The notes under the pieces are model-generated. The model did not search any database and had not been told where the DNA came from. It was given only the letters and a program-made list of their open reading frames with translations. A stretch of DNA of 64,000 bases from Larus michahellis (lineage: Eukaryota; Chordata; Aves; Charadriiformes; Laridae): positions 72,834,727-72,898,726 of the forward strand of contig NC_133900.1 in assembly GCF_964199755.1 (NCBI RefSeq). Reading direction: 5' to 3'. The number at the start of each line of letters is the position of its first letter. Positions within the stretch are counted from its first letter, which is position 1. Shown here one piece after another: positions 29,402 through 41,500 of the stretch. A program made the position numbers and the translations under genes.

Positions 29402-29418
29402 GGCCGGCCTCGAGCGCC

Positions 29419-29547
29419 ATGGCCCTCGCCGGCAGGACGGCGGCGTGGTGGGCCCGGCTGCCGAGCTCCCGCCTCCCCTCCACCCCGCTCTGCCTTCCGC
29501 CATGGCTGTCCGCCGCCTGCGGGCGGCTGTACAGCTCCGGCGGCAAG
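29419..29547 (+). CDS. GUF1: GUF1 exon 1 (coding part)
   Basis: Residues 1-43, the mitochondrial targeting sequence, from the ATG in a strong initiation context to AAG followed by donor GTGAGT. Very GC-rich, unlike all later exons. Confidence 0.93.
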
Positions 29548-32500
29548 GTGAGTTCGCAGGGCGGCCCAGCAGGGATGGCGTGCGGGGGGGCGTCTGGACT
29601 GCCCGAAGTGGGCCTGCGGCGAGTCCCCTACCTGTAAAAGGTGGCCTTTCCACACAGGCCGTGGCATCCTGTAGCAGCTATTTCCCGCTGCAGGGGCATT
29701 TGTGTCCCCTTGGCAGTAGGACAAGTAGACTTGTCATTCCAATCCGAGACATTCTGAAAGGGACAGAATCACAGAATGGTCGGGGTTGGAAGGGACCTCT
29801 GGAGATCATCTAGTCCAACCCCTCTGCCAGAGCAGGTTGCACAGGAATGCATCCAGGTAGGTTTTGAATATCTCCAGAGAAGGAGACTCCAGAACCTCTC
29901 TGGGCAGCCTGTTCCAGTGCTCTGCCACCCCCAAAGTAAAGAAGTTTATCCTCACGTTGAGAGGTAATTTCCTGTCTTCCAGTTTGTGCCTGTTGCCCCT
30001 TGTCCTGTAGCTGGGCCCCACTGAGAAGAGTCTGGCCCCATCCTCTTGACATTCGCCCTTTAGATATTGATAAGCATTGATGAGATTCCTCGCAGTCTTC
30101 TCCAGGCTAAACAGACACAGGTCTCTCAGCCTTTCTTCATAAGAGAGGTGCACCAGTCCCTTGATCAGCATTGTAGCCCTCCGCCGGACTCTCTCTAGTA
30201 GTTCCCTGTCCTTTTTGAACTGTGAGCCCAGAACTGGATACAGTACTCCAGATGTGGCCTCACCAGTTCAGAGTAGAGGGGGAGGATGACCTCCCTCGAC
30301 CTGCTGGTCGCACTCTCTTTAATGCATCCCAGGGGATCATCGGTGTTCTTGGGCACATGGCTGCCTCTTGGTCAACTTGTTCACTAGCACCCCCAGGTCT
30401 CTCCCTGCAGATCTGCTTTCCAGCAGGTCAGCCCCTAACCTCTACTGGCACATGGACATGGCAGGTAATGCTGCTTGATGCTGTGTATTGGTGCTAGCAA
30501 AGAACTCCACACTCTTTCTTTCTGCCTGTCCCAGAGCTGTGTGCATAGCCCGTGTAAGAGGGATGCGCTTTGTGTATCTCTCAAATCGGCGACTGGACTT
30601 TTTCAGTAAAGTGTTGCTGATTGCTATTAGGGATCTCCAGGTTCCTGATGCTGAAAGCTTTGAGAAGCAAAGAAACCACTTCTGTTACTTGGAATGAACA
30701 GGAATAACACAAAGTTTTTTAGTGTTGGACCTTTCTGTGTGTGAACCAAGGAAGTCAGGCTGGTTTTCTGCATTTTTTTTTTTCATTTAGCCAAGATAAG
30801 TGTTACCTATAGTTTCCTTTTCCACAAAGTCTACTTGCTCCTTACGATAAGGTCACTGCTCCCTAAGCTGCTAGGTAATGTTGCTGTATTCTTACCATGC
30901 TTGTGAGCAATTATTTCCTTAATGGTCCCCTGAATCTTGTTTTCTAAATCCTTAAGTTTAGCAGTTTAACAAACTTGAAACTGTTTTAAGTGTATTCATA
31001 AGAACACAGTACCTTTTGCAATGCTTTCCAGCATACTTAGTGATTATTCAGAGTAATAAATGAATGTATATGTATGTATATGTATGTAAAATGAAATGTT
31101 AGCATTTCAAACACTGGTAACAATTTAAGCTTTTGTTTCTATTCAACCTGTGCCTCTTCTAGAGAAATTAGTTAATTCTTTTTTAAAGGCCAGGTCATAT
31201 TGCATGTAGAGATTGTAACCACAGTTTATGAAAATAAATTTCTGTTTTTCAGGAAAAATTAGATATGTCGACATATCCCGTCGAAAGCATTAGAAACTTC
31301 AGTATTATAGCTCACGTAGATCATGGCAAGAGTACACTAGCGGACAGATTGTTGGAAATTACAGGTAAGTGTTCTCATTTTATACTACCTTCGCTCAACA
31401 GGTAAGATGATGTGTAAGTTTCTGTAGCTTTGGTTATTACTAAAACTTCTAATCACGGAACCACAGAATCTTCAGAGTTGGAAGGGACCTCTAGAGATCA
31501 TCTAGTCCAAGTCCCCTGCTAGAGCAGGATTGCCTAAAGCACATCCCTCAGGGCTGCATCCAGGCGGGTCTTGAAAATCTCCAGAGAAGGGGACTCCACA
31601 ACCTCCCTGGGCAGCCTGTGCCAGTGCTCTGTCACCCTCACTGTAAAGAAGCTTTTCCGTGTATTTGAACGGAACTTCCTATGTTCTAGCTTGTGCCCAT
31701 TGCCCCTTGTCCTGTCGCTGGGAACCATTGAAAAGAGCCTGGCTCCGTCCTCCTTAAACCCACCCTTTAGATACTTGTAAACATTAATCAGGTCCCCCCT
31801 CAACCTTCTCTTCTCCAGGCTAAAGAGTCCCAGCTCTTTCAGCCTTTCCTCATAAGGGAGGTGCTCCAGTCCCATAATCATCTTGGTTGCCCTTCGCTGG
31901 ACTCGCTCCAGTAGTTCCCTGTCCCTCTTGAACTGGGGAGCCCAAAACTGGACACAGTACTCCAGTTGTGGCCTCACCAGTGCAGAGTAGAGGGGGAGAA
32001 TGACCTCCCTCGACCTACTGGCCACAGTCTTCCCTGTGCAGCCCAGGATGCCATTGGCCTTCTTGGCGACAAGGGCACACTGCTGGCTCATGGATAATTT
32101 GCTGTCTACCAGGACCCCCAGGTCCTTCTCAGAGCTGCTTCCCAGCATGTCCGCCCGTAACATATACTGGTGTTTGGCATTCTTCCTTCCCAGGTGCAGG
32201 ACCCTACACTTGCTCTAGTCTCTAGTGTCTTTGCTCTAGTGCCAGTTTGATTGTGCTTTTAGACTGCCAGTTGTGTAGTGTTACAGATGTGAATATGATA
32301 GACTTTCTGGTTGAGATCTGCCTACAAGTAGGGGTAAGGAGGTGTGTAATTCACTAAAGGAAGTATGTATTTTAGAAAGAGACTGAAAAGGAGTGTACTT
32401 CCTCATTCAGGATGCTGCTCCTGTTATTCCTGACTCATCGTCCATTAGACCAATACACAGCAAGTTTATCGTTTTTACTGCCAGTGTTTGGAGTGGACAG

Positions 32501-35500
32501 AAGGGGACTGTCATAACCTAGGAATTCTGAACAGAGTAGTTTTCAAAAGTGTTACTGAAACAGAGAGGAACTTCAGCTGCTAGTACTAAGATTAAAGTAA
32601 CGATATGTCCTCTTGTGAGCAAACCATAAACGACTGCCTTTCATGGTGGTGAAGCTCACTGGTACTGAAGCTGATACGATGCTGCATAGTAAGTTTTAGA
32701 AATGTATCGCTCTGTTGCTTTAGATTTAGTGAGTAGAATAACTGCTAGTAATTAAGTATAAATTCCTTGGATTCTCAGCTGCTATATAGCCTTGCTTTTT
32801 CCTTTGCTCTAAGTATTGGTGAAGTTGTGTTACTTTCAGAGCTATTTATTTTGTCCTCATGGGAGTGCATCTTGGACTTCAGTGTTTTTATTTTGGTGTT
32901 ATTGTTGAGGTTAAGAAAAACTATCCCCCTTTAAAGTGAAAGTGAGAAACAGAAGTGCTAAGGGATTTTTCATAACTAGAAGCGACTCTGAAACTTAAGC
33001 TTTTTGTGGGAGAGAGAGACAAAGGTTTCCTTGTAGGGTTCTCTAAGGTAAGCTGTAAAGCAGTTGCTGTATCTCCCAAGAGGAGACTAATTTCAGGGCA
33101 GAGCTTAAATTGGCTACTCAGAAATACCCTTTGGAAGAGTCTTGCTTTCCTTGTTTAAGGGGTGAGCAAAACAAAACCTGGGAGAGGTTTTTGATTAAAT
33201 TTATTCTTTATGATTACCTCCTGTGTGTCACTATGGGCAATTTTACCTGACACGTGTGAAAGAATGGAGTTTGAATTCAGGTCTGTCAAGCTCTATGATA
33301 ACGTTCTTTTCACATTTGAGATTGGCACTGGTTGGAACCATGGAGCTGCTCTCTAGTGATAGGAGGTGAAATTTTTTTTAAACATCAAAGTTATTCAGCA
33401 CTGAATGGAGTCTTTGCTACTTCTTAATCTCCGATTTAGACTTACATGATGTTTTGTATCCTGCTTATTCAGTAAAGTGTTTTATGTAACTTATATAATT
33501 TTATTTTTAAATAAAAATCTAACTTCAGCTTAATCAGATGGAAAAGCTTCATTTGCGGCTGCAAGTCCCATGTTCTCCTGTTTAATGGCTTTTTCAAGAA
33601 TTATTTATTTTGAGAGCTAATGTATTAAATGAGGTAATAAAACTGTTTTTTTTTTTTAATCTTAGGAACAATTGCTAAAACTGACCGTAATAAACAAGTG
33701 CTGGATAAACTGCAAGTGGAACGTGAAAGAGGAATTACAGTTAAAGCACAATCTGCATCTCTCTTTTACAATCATGGAGGAGTAAACTATCTCTTAAATC
33801 TTATTGACACGCCAGTAAGTTAAGTATAAACAGTGTTTAAATCCCACAAAACTAAATGTCTTTATATTTAAAAGTAGGAAATTTCTGGCTTCTTGTGTTT
33901 ATTCAAATTCTTTTTGTTGTAAGAATTGTGAACATATATACAAATGAAAACATTGTAATATAGAAATCTTTGCAAAAGACTCTAGAAGTACCTGAAATTG
34001 TAAACATCTATTTTCTCCACAGGGCCACGTAGATTTCAGCTATGAAGTATCACGATCTCTGTCTGCCTGTCAAGGTGTCATACTTGTAGTGGATGCAAAT
34101 GAGGTGGAGTTCTTAATTCTTGTTTTTTACTTAGAATTTCAGCAATTTTTTTAAGCAAGCTAGAGAGTAGATTTTTTTTTTTAATTATTTTTTTTTACTA
34201 TTATTTTTCCATCAGTGTTTCTGCCCCTGGGCTATCTCCATAAAAGTATAACGTTGCAGAAGGCTAGTAATGGGAATTTTAAAAAAATTCTAGAGACAAA
34301 TACTTGTGTGTTGATCATTATTGCAGTTCCATGACATAGCAATAAAAGCACAGGATTAGTGAAGAATCAGATCCTACTTTATACAGAGTATGAACTTTGC
34401 AAATGGTAGTCTGGGGAGCTTCTAGCTGTTGTACAAATACCCATTTGAGCACCTTCAGTTTCTTCTTGGAAAGCTCGATGATTTGTTCAACCAACCACAC
34501 TGTTAGTTACAACTAATTGCGGTTGTGTTTCTGATTGTCAGTAATACAAACCAATGCTGGCAGCATTAAAGCTAAAGGACACTATAGGCTGAATGTGAAT
34601 AAACTTACTCTGGAAACTTGAGAAGTTTTGTATCTGCTAGATTGATAGGTTCTTGACTAATGTTTCAGGAGGAGCAGGAGAGTGAGGGAGTAAAATGTTT
34701 GTAAGGTGATACTCTCATAAATTCACAAAGTCTATACTGGGAGGGAGGTGAAATTAGAGATCTTAGTGGTACTTTTATTTGTACAGTGCTAGGAACGTAA
34801 GAAACAGTTACCAGACTAGAATATGAGGATTATGGGAACATGATTTTAAATATGGACACATTCTCACAAAGTATTTTGATAATTTTCTCTCTGGCATGTT
34901 TATGATTGGATTGTACAAGGGTCAAATGAATGCTACTGTTTTCCTTGTTATACAGAAAAAAATGTAATTTCCATTCAATGATTATGAACACTTTTTCCTT
35001 CCTAGCTTGGTGGGCAAGTGAACTTCTTAAGTAAGCTTCAGTAACAAATATATTTTTTGAATGTGCTGATGTTTTTATATTTAATGTGTATGTATATTTT
35101 TTGTCATATTTAACTATTATGTGATTCTTGGTATTCTGTATTTGCCTTTTAGTCAGAATGCTCACAAACTCAACTTTTTCATTATAATTGCTAATGTTTC
35201 TCATGCCAGCCTGAATTCTGGAGGTAACTCTGAAGATTTAGGTCTTGCATACTTCTTTTTTTTTTTTCCTTTTTTCTTTTTTTGTTGAATAATTTTTTTT
35301 TTTACTACTTTATGTTCCCTAAAAAGTTAGGCCCATATAACCATGACGAATATCCCCATATAAGTAATTTTCCACTTGATCTGTTGTAAAAAAAGGGGAA
35401 GACAAGAAGTAGCTTCTCCTTCTTCTCCTTGCCACCCCCTTCTGCCCTCTCTTGTCACGTTAGGCTTTATAATCTCATTCATTAGCATCCCTGTCCCTCT

Positions 35501-38500
35501 GTTTTTGTTTTTCCTTGCATGGTACTTGGATCTGGAGAAGTAATCTTCCTTTTTCTTCTAATTAGAGCTGTCCTTTTGCCATCCTTTTGAAAGAAATGTG
35601 AGGTACAAACCTTATACTTTGTCTTTATTTTTTGAAAATAGCTGTAAGGTAAGTTGAAGGTGTGTTCATGCCCTCTGGAGTCACTGCAGTTTTATAAACA
35701 TCCCTTTTTCTTTGTTTTAGTTCATTTGTGAATAATTTGTGGTGGACAAAGAGTGTTTTTTGAGGTACCTGTTATAATCTTGGTTATTCAGAAATAAATA
35801 ACATATACAGAAATATGTACTTGGTGCATAATGTTTGCATAATACTATGTAATCTATAAATAATTGCATATATGTGGTTATACATACAGCATTATTAGTT
35901 TGTCTACTTATATTCAGATTATGAGAAATGATAACTTAAGAATGTTCTGTTTTTTCTCAGCAAAGTGTATAATCAATAACTTATTTTCAATCCCCCAAAT
36001 GAAAGAGTTGCTAGAACAGAAAAATAATTTTATATTGTATAGTATGCTTTATAAAAGAAGAAACAACAAAATGTTAAACTTCTTTAATGCTTATTTTCTA
36101 GGGTATTCAGGCTCAGACAGTGGCAAACTTCTATCTTGCTTTTGAAGCGCAGCTTGCAATAATTCCTGTCATAAATAAGGTAATAAAGGTTTTAGAGTTT
36201 CATATTAAATAGTTGGGTTGTTTAAATGTGTAGAAGACTTACAAGAAACTTATCCTCAAATAGAAATATATAATGAAAAAATAGCTAGAAGATAATAAGA
36301 ACTTTGTTTTACTCATAAAATCATAAAGGTTCCTTGACTTGTATATTTGGAAACTACAGTGCTGGATCATACAGAAGAGGCGATTGCCTGTATATTTAAG
36401 TTTGTTGTTTTTCAGATTGATTTGAAGAATGCAGACCCTGAAAGAGTTGAAAAACAAATTGAGAAGCTGTTTGATATCCCTATACATGAATGTGTAAGGG
36501 TAAGATCTCTTAAAGTTTTATAACGTGTCTGATTGATTGTATATCTGTATCTACTTTGTAGCTAATAAAAGATGTGTACACGTAGTAAATTAACAGGGTG
36601 TCATCTGTCTTTCTGTCTTTGTCTGACATACATGAATTTCTTTAAAAATTGTCTCGTGGAGAACATACTAGAATTTTTAACTGACAGGTATGTCTTGATG
36701 CATGACATCAGATAGATTTTAAATTGTTCCTCATTATGGGTCTGTAAATTGTTTTCACTTTTACTGTAACAACAATTGCCATTCAGGAGAGAAAAAAAAA
36801 GTTACAGAATAATTTATAATCAAATAAGCATTTCATAGTAATAGCATTCTAACGTGTGCTTCACAGTGCTTTTATGGGTAGTAGTATCTGTGGCAACCAA
36901 AACTGTCTAAGTAAATGTGACACTGTTTAATAGATACTGAATTCACGTGAGACACATGTCTTATCAAATTGCTGTTTGACTTGTTTTAGATTTCTGCTAA
37001 ACAAGGAACAAATGTTGAAAAAGTTCTTCAAAAGGTCATTGAGAAGATTCCACCGTAAGTTTTGTATTTAGTTATGAAACCTTATAAGGTTAAGTAGGAA
37101 ACCATGAGTTGCTTTTATACAGTATAATGGGACTAGTTTTGCCTATTTAAAGTCAATACTTTATGAAAGATGTGGGAGAAACCTAATGTCTGAGGTGGTT
37201 AAGTCAGTTTCAAATTGCAAACCAGAAAAAATGACACGTCACAGTTGAGATGCCTTTTAAAAAATGAATGCATGAATGTCAGCAGAGAAGAATTCTTTAT
37301 TCTTTAGAAGTGGGAGAGGAAAATGAATTCATTCAGAATGAAATGAAAGATGAGAGGTGATCCACTAAAGGTGACACGTCTGCGAATGTTTACATAGCTT
37401 CCGTGAAACAGTGTTTGAGGATCTATGTTTGCTGTTACTCCTTTTGAATGTTGCATTGTTAAATTGATAAAGGTAATTGAAATCTGCTGTGTTTAGAGTT
37501 TCTCAGTTTCATATCCTGAACCCAACCTTTAAAATAGGCTTTTATCTAGGAACTTGGTGACAAAGCTGCTGAATTCCAGTTCAGTTACAGTCAGCATAGT
37601 GCTTTTCAATCTTTTTTCCTACTGCTAATAATATAGTCTTCAAACTACTTAATAATTATAATTAAAAGAAACCACAATGAAGACTGAGATTAGGTTTCCA
37701 TGAAAGATGGCAAAACTAAAATTTCAGTGGACTTTATTTTTTTTTCCAAAAAAAACCTCTCAGCTGTTGGAATGTAACTGTTGAATTTTTGTTTCCCCTG
37801 TAATGCGACATTTTAAGTATCAGTTTCACCTGTTGCGAAATAAGTATGACGAATATGGATTTGGTTTTGTTCTATTTGTACTGCTATTGCACATGGGAGG
37901 AAAAAAAAAAGTGAAGATTTGCTGCATAATAGTGAAACACTGAAATGATGTCGGGTGTGTGTTTGTTTACTGAAAATTAGTAGTTTTATCTGTTTTAATA
38001 TGGAAGTTTTGGGGGTGTTTGCTCATTTGATATTGATTTAAAACATACTACTTAATCTATTTACATTTTTTGTGACAGACCCCAGTGTAATACTGCTGAT
38101 CCATTGAAAGCCTTAGTGTTTGACTCTACCTTTGACCACTACCGAGGCGTCATAGCTAACATTGCTCTCTTTGGTGGGGAGATTCAGAAAGGGCATAAAA
38201 TTGTGTCTGCGCACACAAAGAAAAGATACGAAGTTAATGAAGTCGGAATTCTGACTCCAAATGAGCAGCCAACCCATAAACTGTAAGTAAAAATTTCTTT
38301 CAATGGGTCAAATCACAAATCAACATAAGATACAAAATCCTGCAGTTCTGTTTGATTTTTTGCTTTGAGTGGTAAAGGCTGGGAGATGTTTAGGTTTTTT
38401 ATTCTTGTTCTTTGGTGGGGTTTTTTATGATTATTATCTGTAATTTAATGCTCGATGTCAGTGTTTTTCATTTTGGGCATGCTGAGGCAGAAGGTTTTGG

Positions 38501-41500
38501 GGACTGCTTTTTGGGCAGTGGTAGGGGGAGGGAGTCATTCTGTCATCCACAGCACGTGGAGCATCTGGACAGCTAGGTATTTTTAAGACTAGCGTTTGAT
38601 ATTCTTATTCAGCTGTCCAATTTGTTTCTAGGAACTACCTTATTTGAGAGTGGAAGGGAATGGGGCTTCATCTTAGTTATTGCTGCAGCATATTTTGAGG
38701 GTGGAAAACTTAAAATCCCTGAATGCAACAGCTTCCAGAAACTGGCTCCTCATGGCAGCAGTGGGAAGAAAATCAGGTACTTAGAATTAGCAGAGAAGCT
38801 TTATCAGTTTGCATCCAAGTATGTGTTAATGACTTTTCTTGGGAGATTCTCAGTGAGACTATGTTACTTTGTGTGCTCGGTTGAACCCAGCCGGGAATTA
38901 AGCACCCATCCAGCCACTTGCTCACTCCTTCAACCCAAGCGTGACAGGGGAGAGAACTGGAAGAGCAAAAGTGAGTAAAGATTCATGGGTTGAGATAAAG
39001 ACAGTTAAATAAGTGAAGGAAAAAGAAAAGCGGGGGGACAGGAAGCGATGCAAAGACAACCAGTTACTCCCCACCTCCCACAAGCAGACCCACCACTAGC
39101 AGACAAGGTAGTGTATAACCAACAGCCACCTTGGAAAGACTACAGTCCTTGTTTTTTATTGCTGAGCATGTTGTTGTATGGCATGGAACATCCTTTTGTT
39201 CAGTCCAGGTCTGCTGTCCTGGCTGTGTCACTTCCCAGCCTCTTGGCCTAGCCTATTTGCCGGGAGGGACAAAGTGAGAAGCAGAAAAAGCCTTCATGCT
39301 GCGCAAGCACTATTCAGCATTATCTAGAACACTGGTGTGTTGTCAGCACCATTTAATTAACAAATCCACAACACCATATGGGGCTGCTATGAAGATAGTT
39401 AACTCCATCCCAGCCAAAACCAGTACACTGTGTTTTACTTTTTATCTACCACGGGTTTCTCTCCTAAACAACATTATGTGCTGATGGAAGGCATTTGTCT
39501 TTTGTTGTTTCTGCCACTTAGTATGTGAAACTTGCTGTGGTGGCAGCTGGGAACTGTTCTGATCCTTTTTATTAGATCCTTGAGAAGTTCCTTCTAGCTC
39601 CAGCTTTCAAACTGGGAGTAGCACAGAATTAAAAATCCAGAGCTATAAATGTACTGTTTAACTGTAACAGAAATAGAGGAGCTTGAGTCATCAGATAGTT
39701 TGTCCCTTGGGATAAAGTTCGCAGGAGAAACAACTTAAATCTGGCTTTTGTATACGTAGGCTTTTGGGGGTGTGGTTTATTTGAATTTCTGAGTGGGATA
39801 AGTCAAGTGGGGGAAAATAGCAGTACTGATAACGCCAAGAAGCATGTCCATATAATGCCTATTTTATTTAGATATGCTGGACAGGTGGGCTACCTGGTTG
39901 CTGGAATGAAAGAAGTAACAGAAGCCCAAATAGGAGACACGCTGTTTTTGTATAAACAGCCAGTGGAGCCTTTGCCTGGCTTTAAGTCAGCGAAGCCAAT
40001 GGTTTTTGCAGGTGAGGAGTAAACTGATAAAAAGTAGAATTACTTTTTTCCAGTAAAAAGAATTGGAGAGCTATTAGAGCTTCTAAAATGATCTATGTGT
40101 ATATTAAGAGTTGTAAGGATTAGAATTGTATCAAAGTTAAGCTACAGAGGCACATCATTTATATAGCTTTGTGTAATTTTCCCTGTGACTCAACAGACAA
40201 GATTCATAATAGTTGCAGACTGGTTTTAGGTGAATACAAGACTAACATGTATTTTTAGACACAATTATTGCTTCTAAAGCCAGTAAATTCTTGATAGCTG
40301 GAAAGGAACAGCTGAGACTTGAAAAAATGAAGTCCATTTACTGGAGTTCTTCATCTTGATAACCAGGTTTCCATAATTATTGTGAATTCTTTTTTCTTTT
40401 AAAAATTAACAACTGTTTATTTTTTGTTAAATATGGTAAACTACCAAAGCTAATATTCAGAATGTAAATTCTGTAAAATACTTGGCTTTTTAAGCTTGAA
40501 TAGTTCTGTTGAGCTGTTGCCACCAGCTTCAGTAACTACTACAAATGCTATGGGAGATGGCTTTAGAAAGAAATAAATTTTGGAAATCACTTTCTAGGCT
40601 TGTTGTGATGGAATGTATAAAACTCACTTGAACTGTCTCTTGGAGATCGTGCTGTCTGTCAGTCAACCTAGAAAAATACAATTCTGTAAATTTTTCTTCT
40701 GTGCATGTGTGTTGCTTCTTGCTGTAGAGCAATTTACATTTTTCTGAACACATGGTGATGTGAAAAGCTGTACAGTAGAACCTGCTTCAGGCAGTAATTA
40801 TAAAGACAGCTGCTTTTTATTAATTTCAGAAGAATATAGAAACATTCACAATTTTGATATGGCAAGTTTTTTTTCCTGTTACTTCTTACCTTTGAAGGAA
40901 CATCTCAGTGAAGTTTGTCTGCTTATTCATTTATGCTTAACCTATATGTTTACGTTACAGCCCTGCAAAATAATGGTTATACTCAATTGCGCATCTTCTA
41001 CAACTATGAAAGATTAGATGAGTACAGTATTCCTACCATTATGGTTTCAATGTTAATTCTTGGGTTTTTTGAGGTAATCTAAAACTACTACATCTTAACT
41101 AATTTTTTTTTTGGAAAAAAAAAAATCCTATTGTTTTTCACATTTTAAAAAAGTTGGAAAAGAAAGTAAGCTAATTCTGATTTCATTACTGTGTTCACTG
41201 TAAAAAGCATGTTTGAAAGCTAAGTATATACTAGATAAAGCTCTGTGTCACATCACTTCTATCTAATATGTTTTGACAGGAATGTATCCTGTAGATCAAA
41301 CAGAATATAATAATCTCAAAAGTGCTTTGGAAAGGCTGACATTGAATGACTCCAGTGTAACTGTGCATCGTGACAGTAGCCTTGCCTTAGGAGCTGGGTG
41401 GAGGTGAGGCTTTTATACTGCTTTCATTTTTGGAGTGGTTTGTAAATTGGGAATGCCAGTTTAAAGTCTGCTGAAGGTTGAATTAAAATGAATTCAAGAT

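Larger units (their letters stand above)
28960..29640. promoter_or_regulatory. GUF1: CpG-island promoter of GUF1
   Basis: Sharp rise in G+C and CpG within AT-rich surroundings, covering the 5' flank, probable 5' UTR and first coding exon of GUF1. No TATA box is visible at a sensible distance, as expected for a housekeeping mitochondrial gene. Divergent minus-strand transcription is possible, but the long minus-strand open frames here follow from base composition. Exact start sites cannot be read from sequence. Confidence 0.85.

Noticed and set aside
29398-29418. Upstream in-frame GTG start for GUF1
   Set aside because: The ATG at 29419 has a strong context and directly begins a good presequence; vertebrate nuclear genes rarely start at GTG.
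28912-29724. 270-codon minus-strand open frame across the GUF1 CpG island
   Set aside because: Stops are rare in very GC-rich sequence; the product is Arg/Ala/Pro/Gly-rich with no domain, and several frames are open at once. It overlaps real GUF1 exon 1 on the other strand.
38622-38978. 118-codon plus-strand frame in GUF1 intron 8
   Set aside because: Its end lies inside the solo LTR on the wrong strand, and it has no family resemblance. Chance frame.
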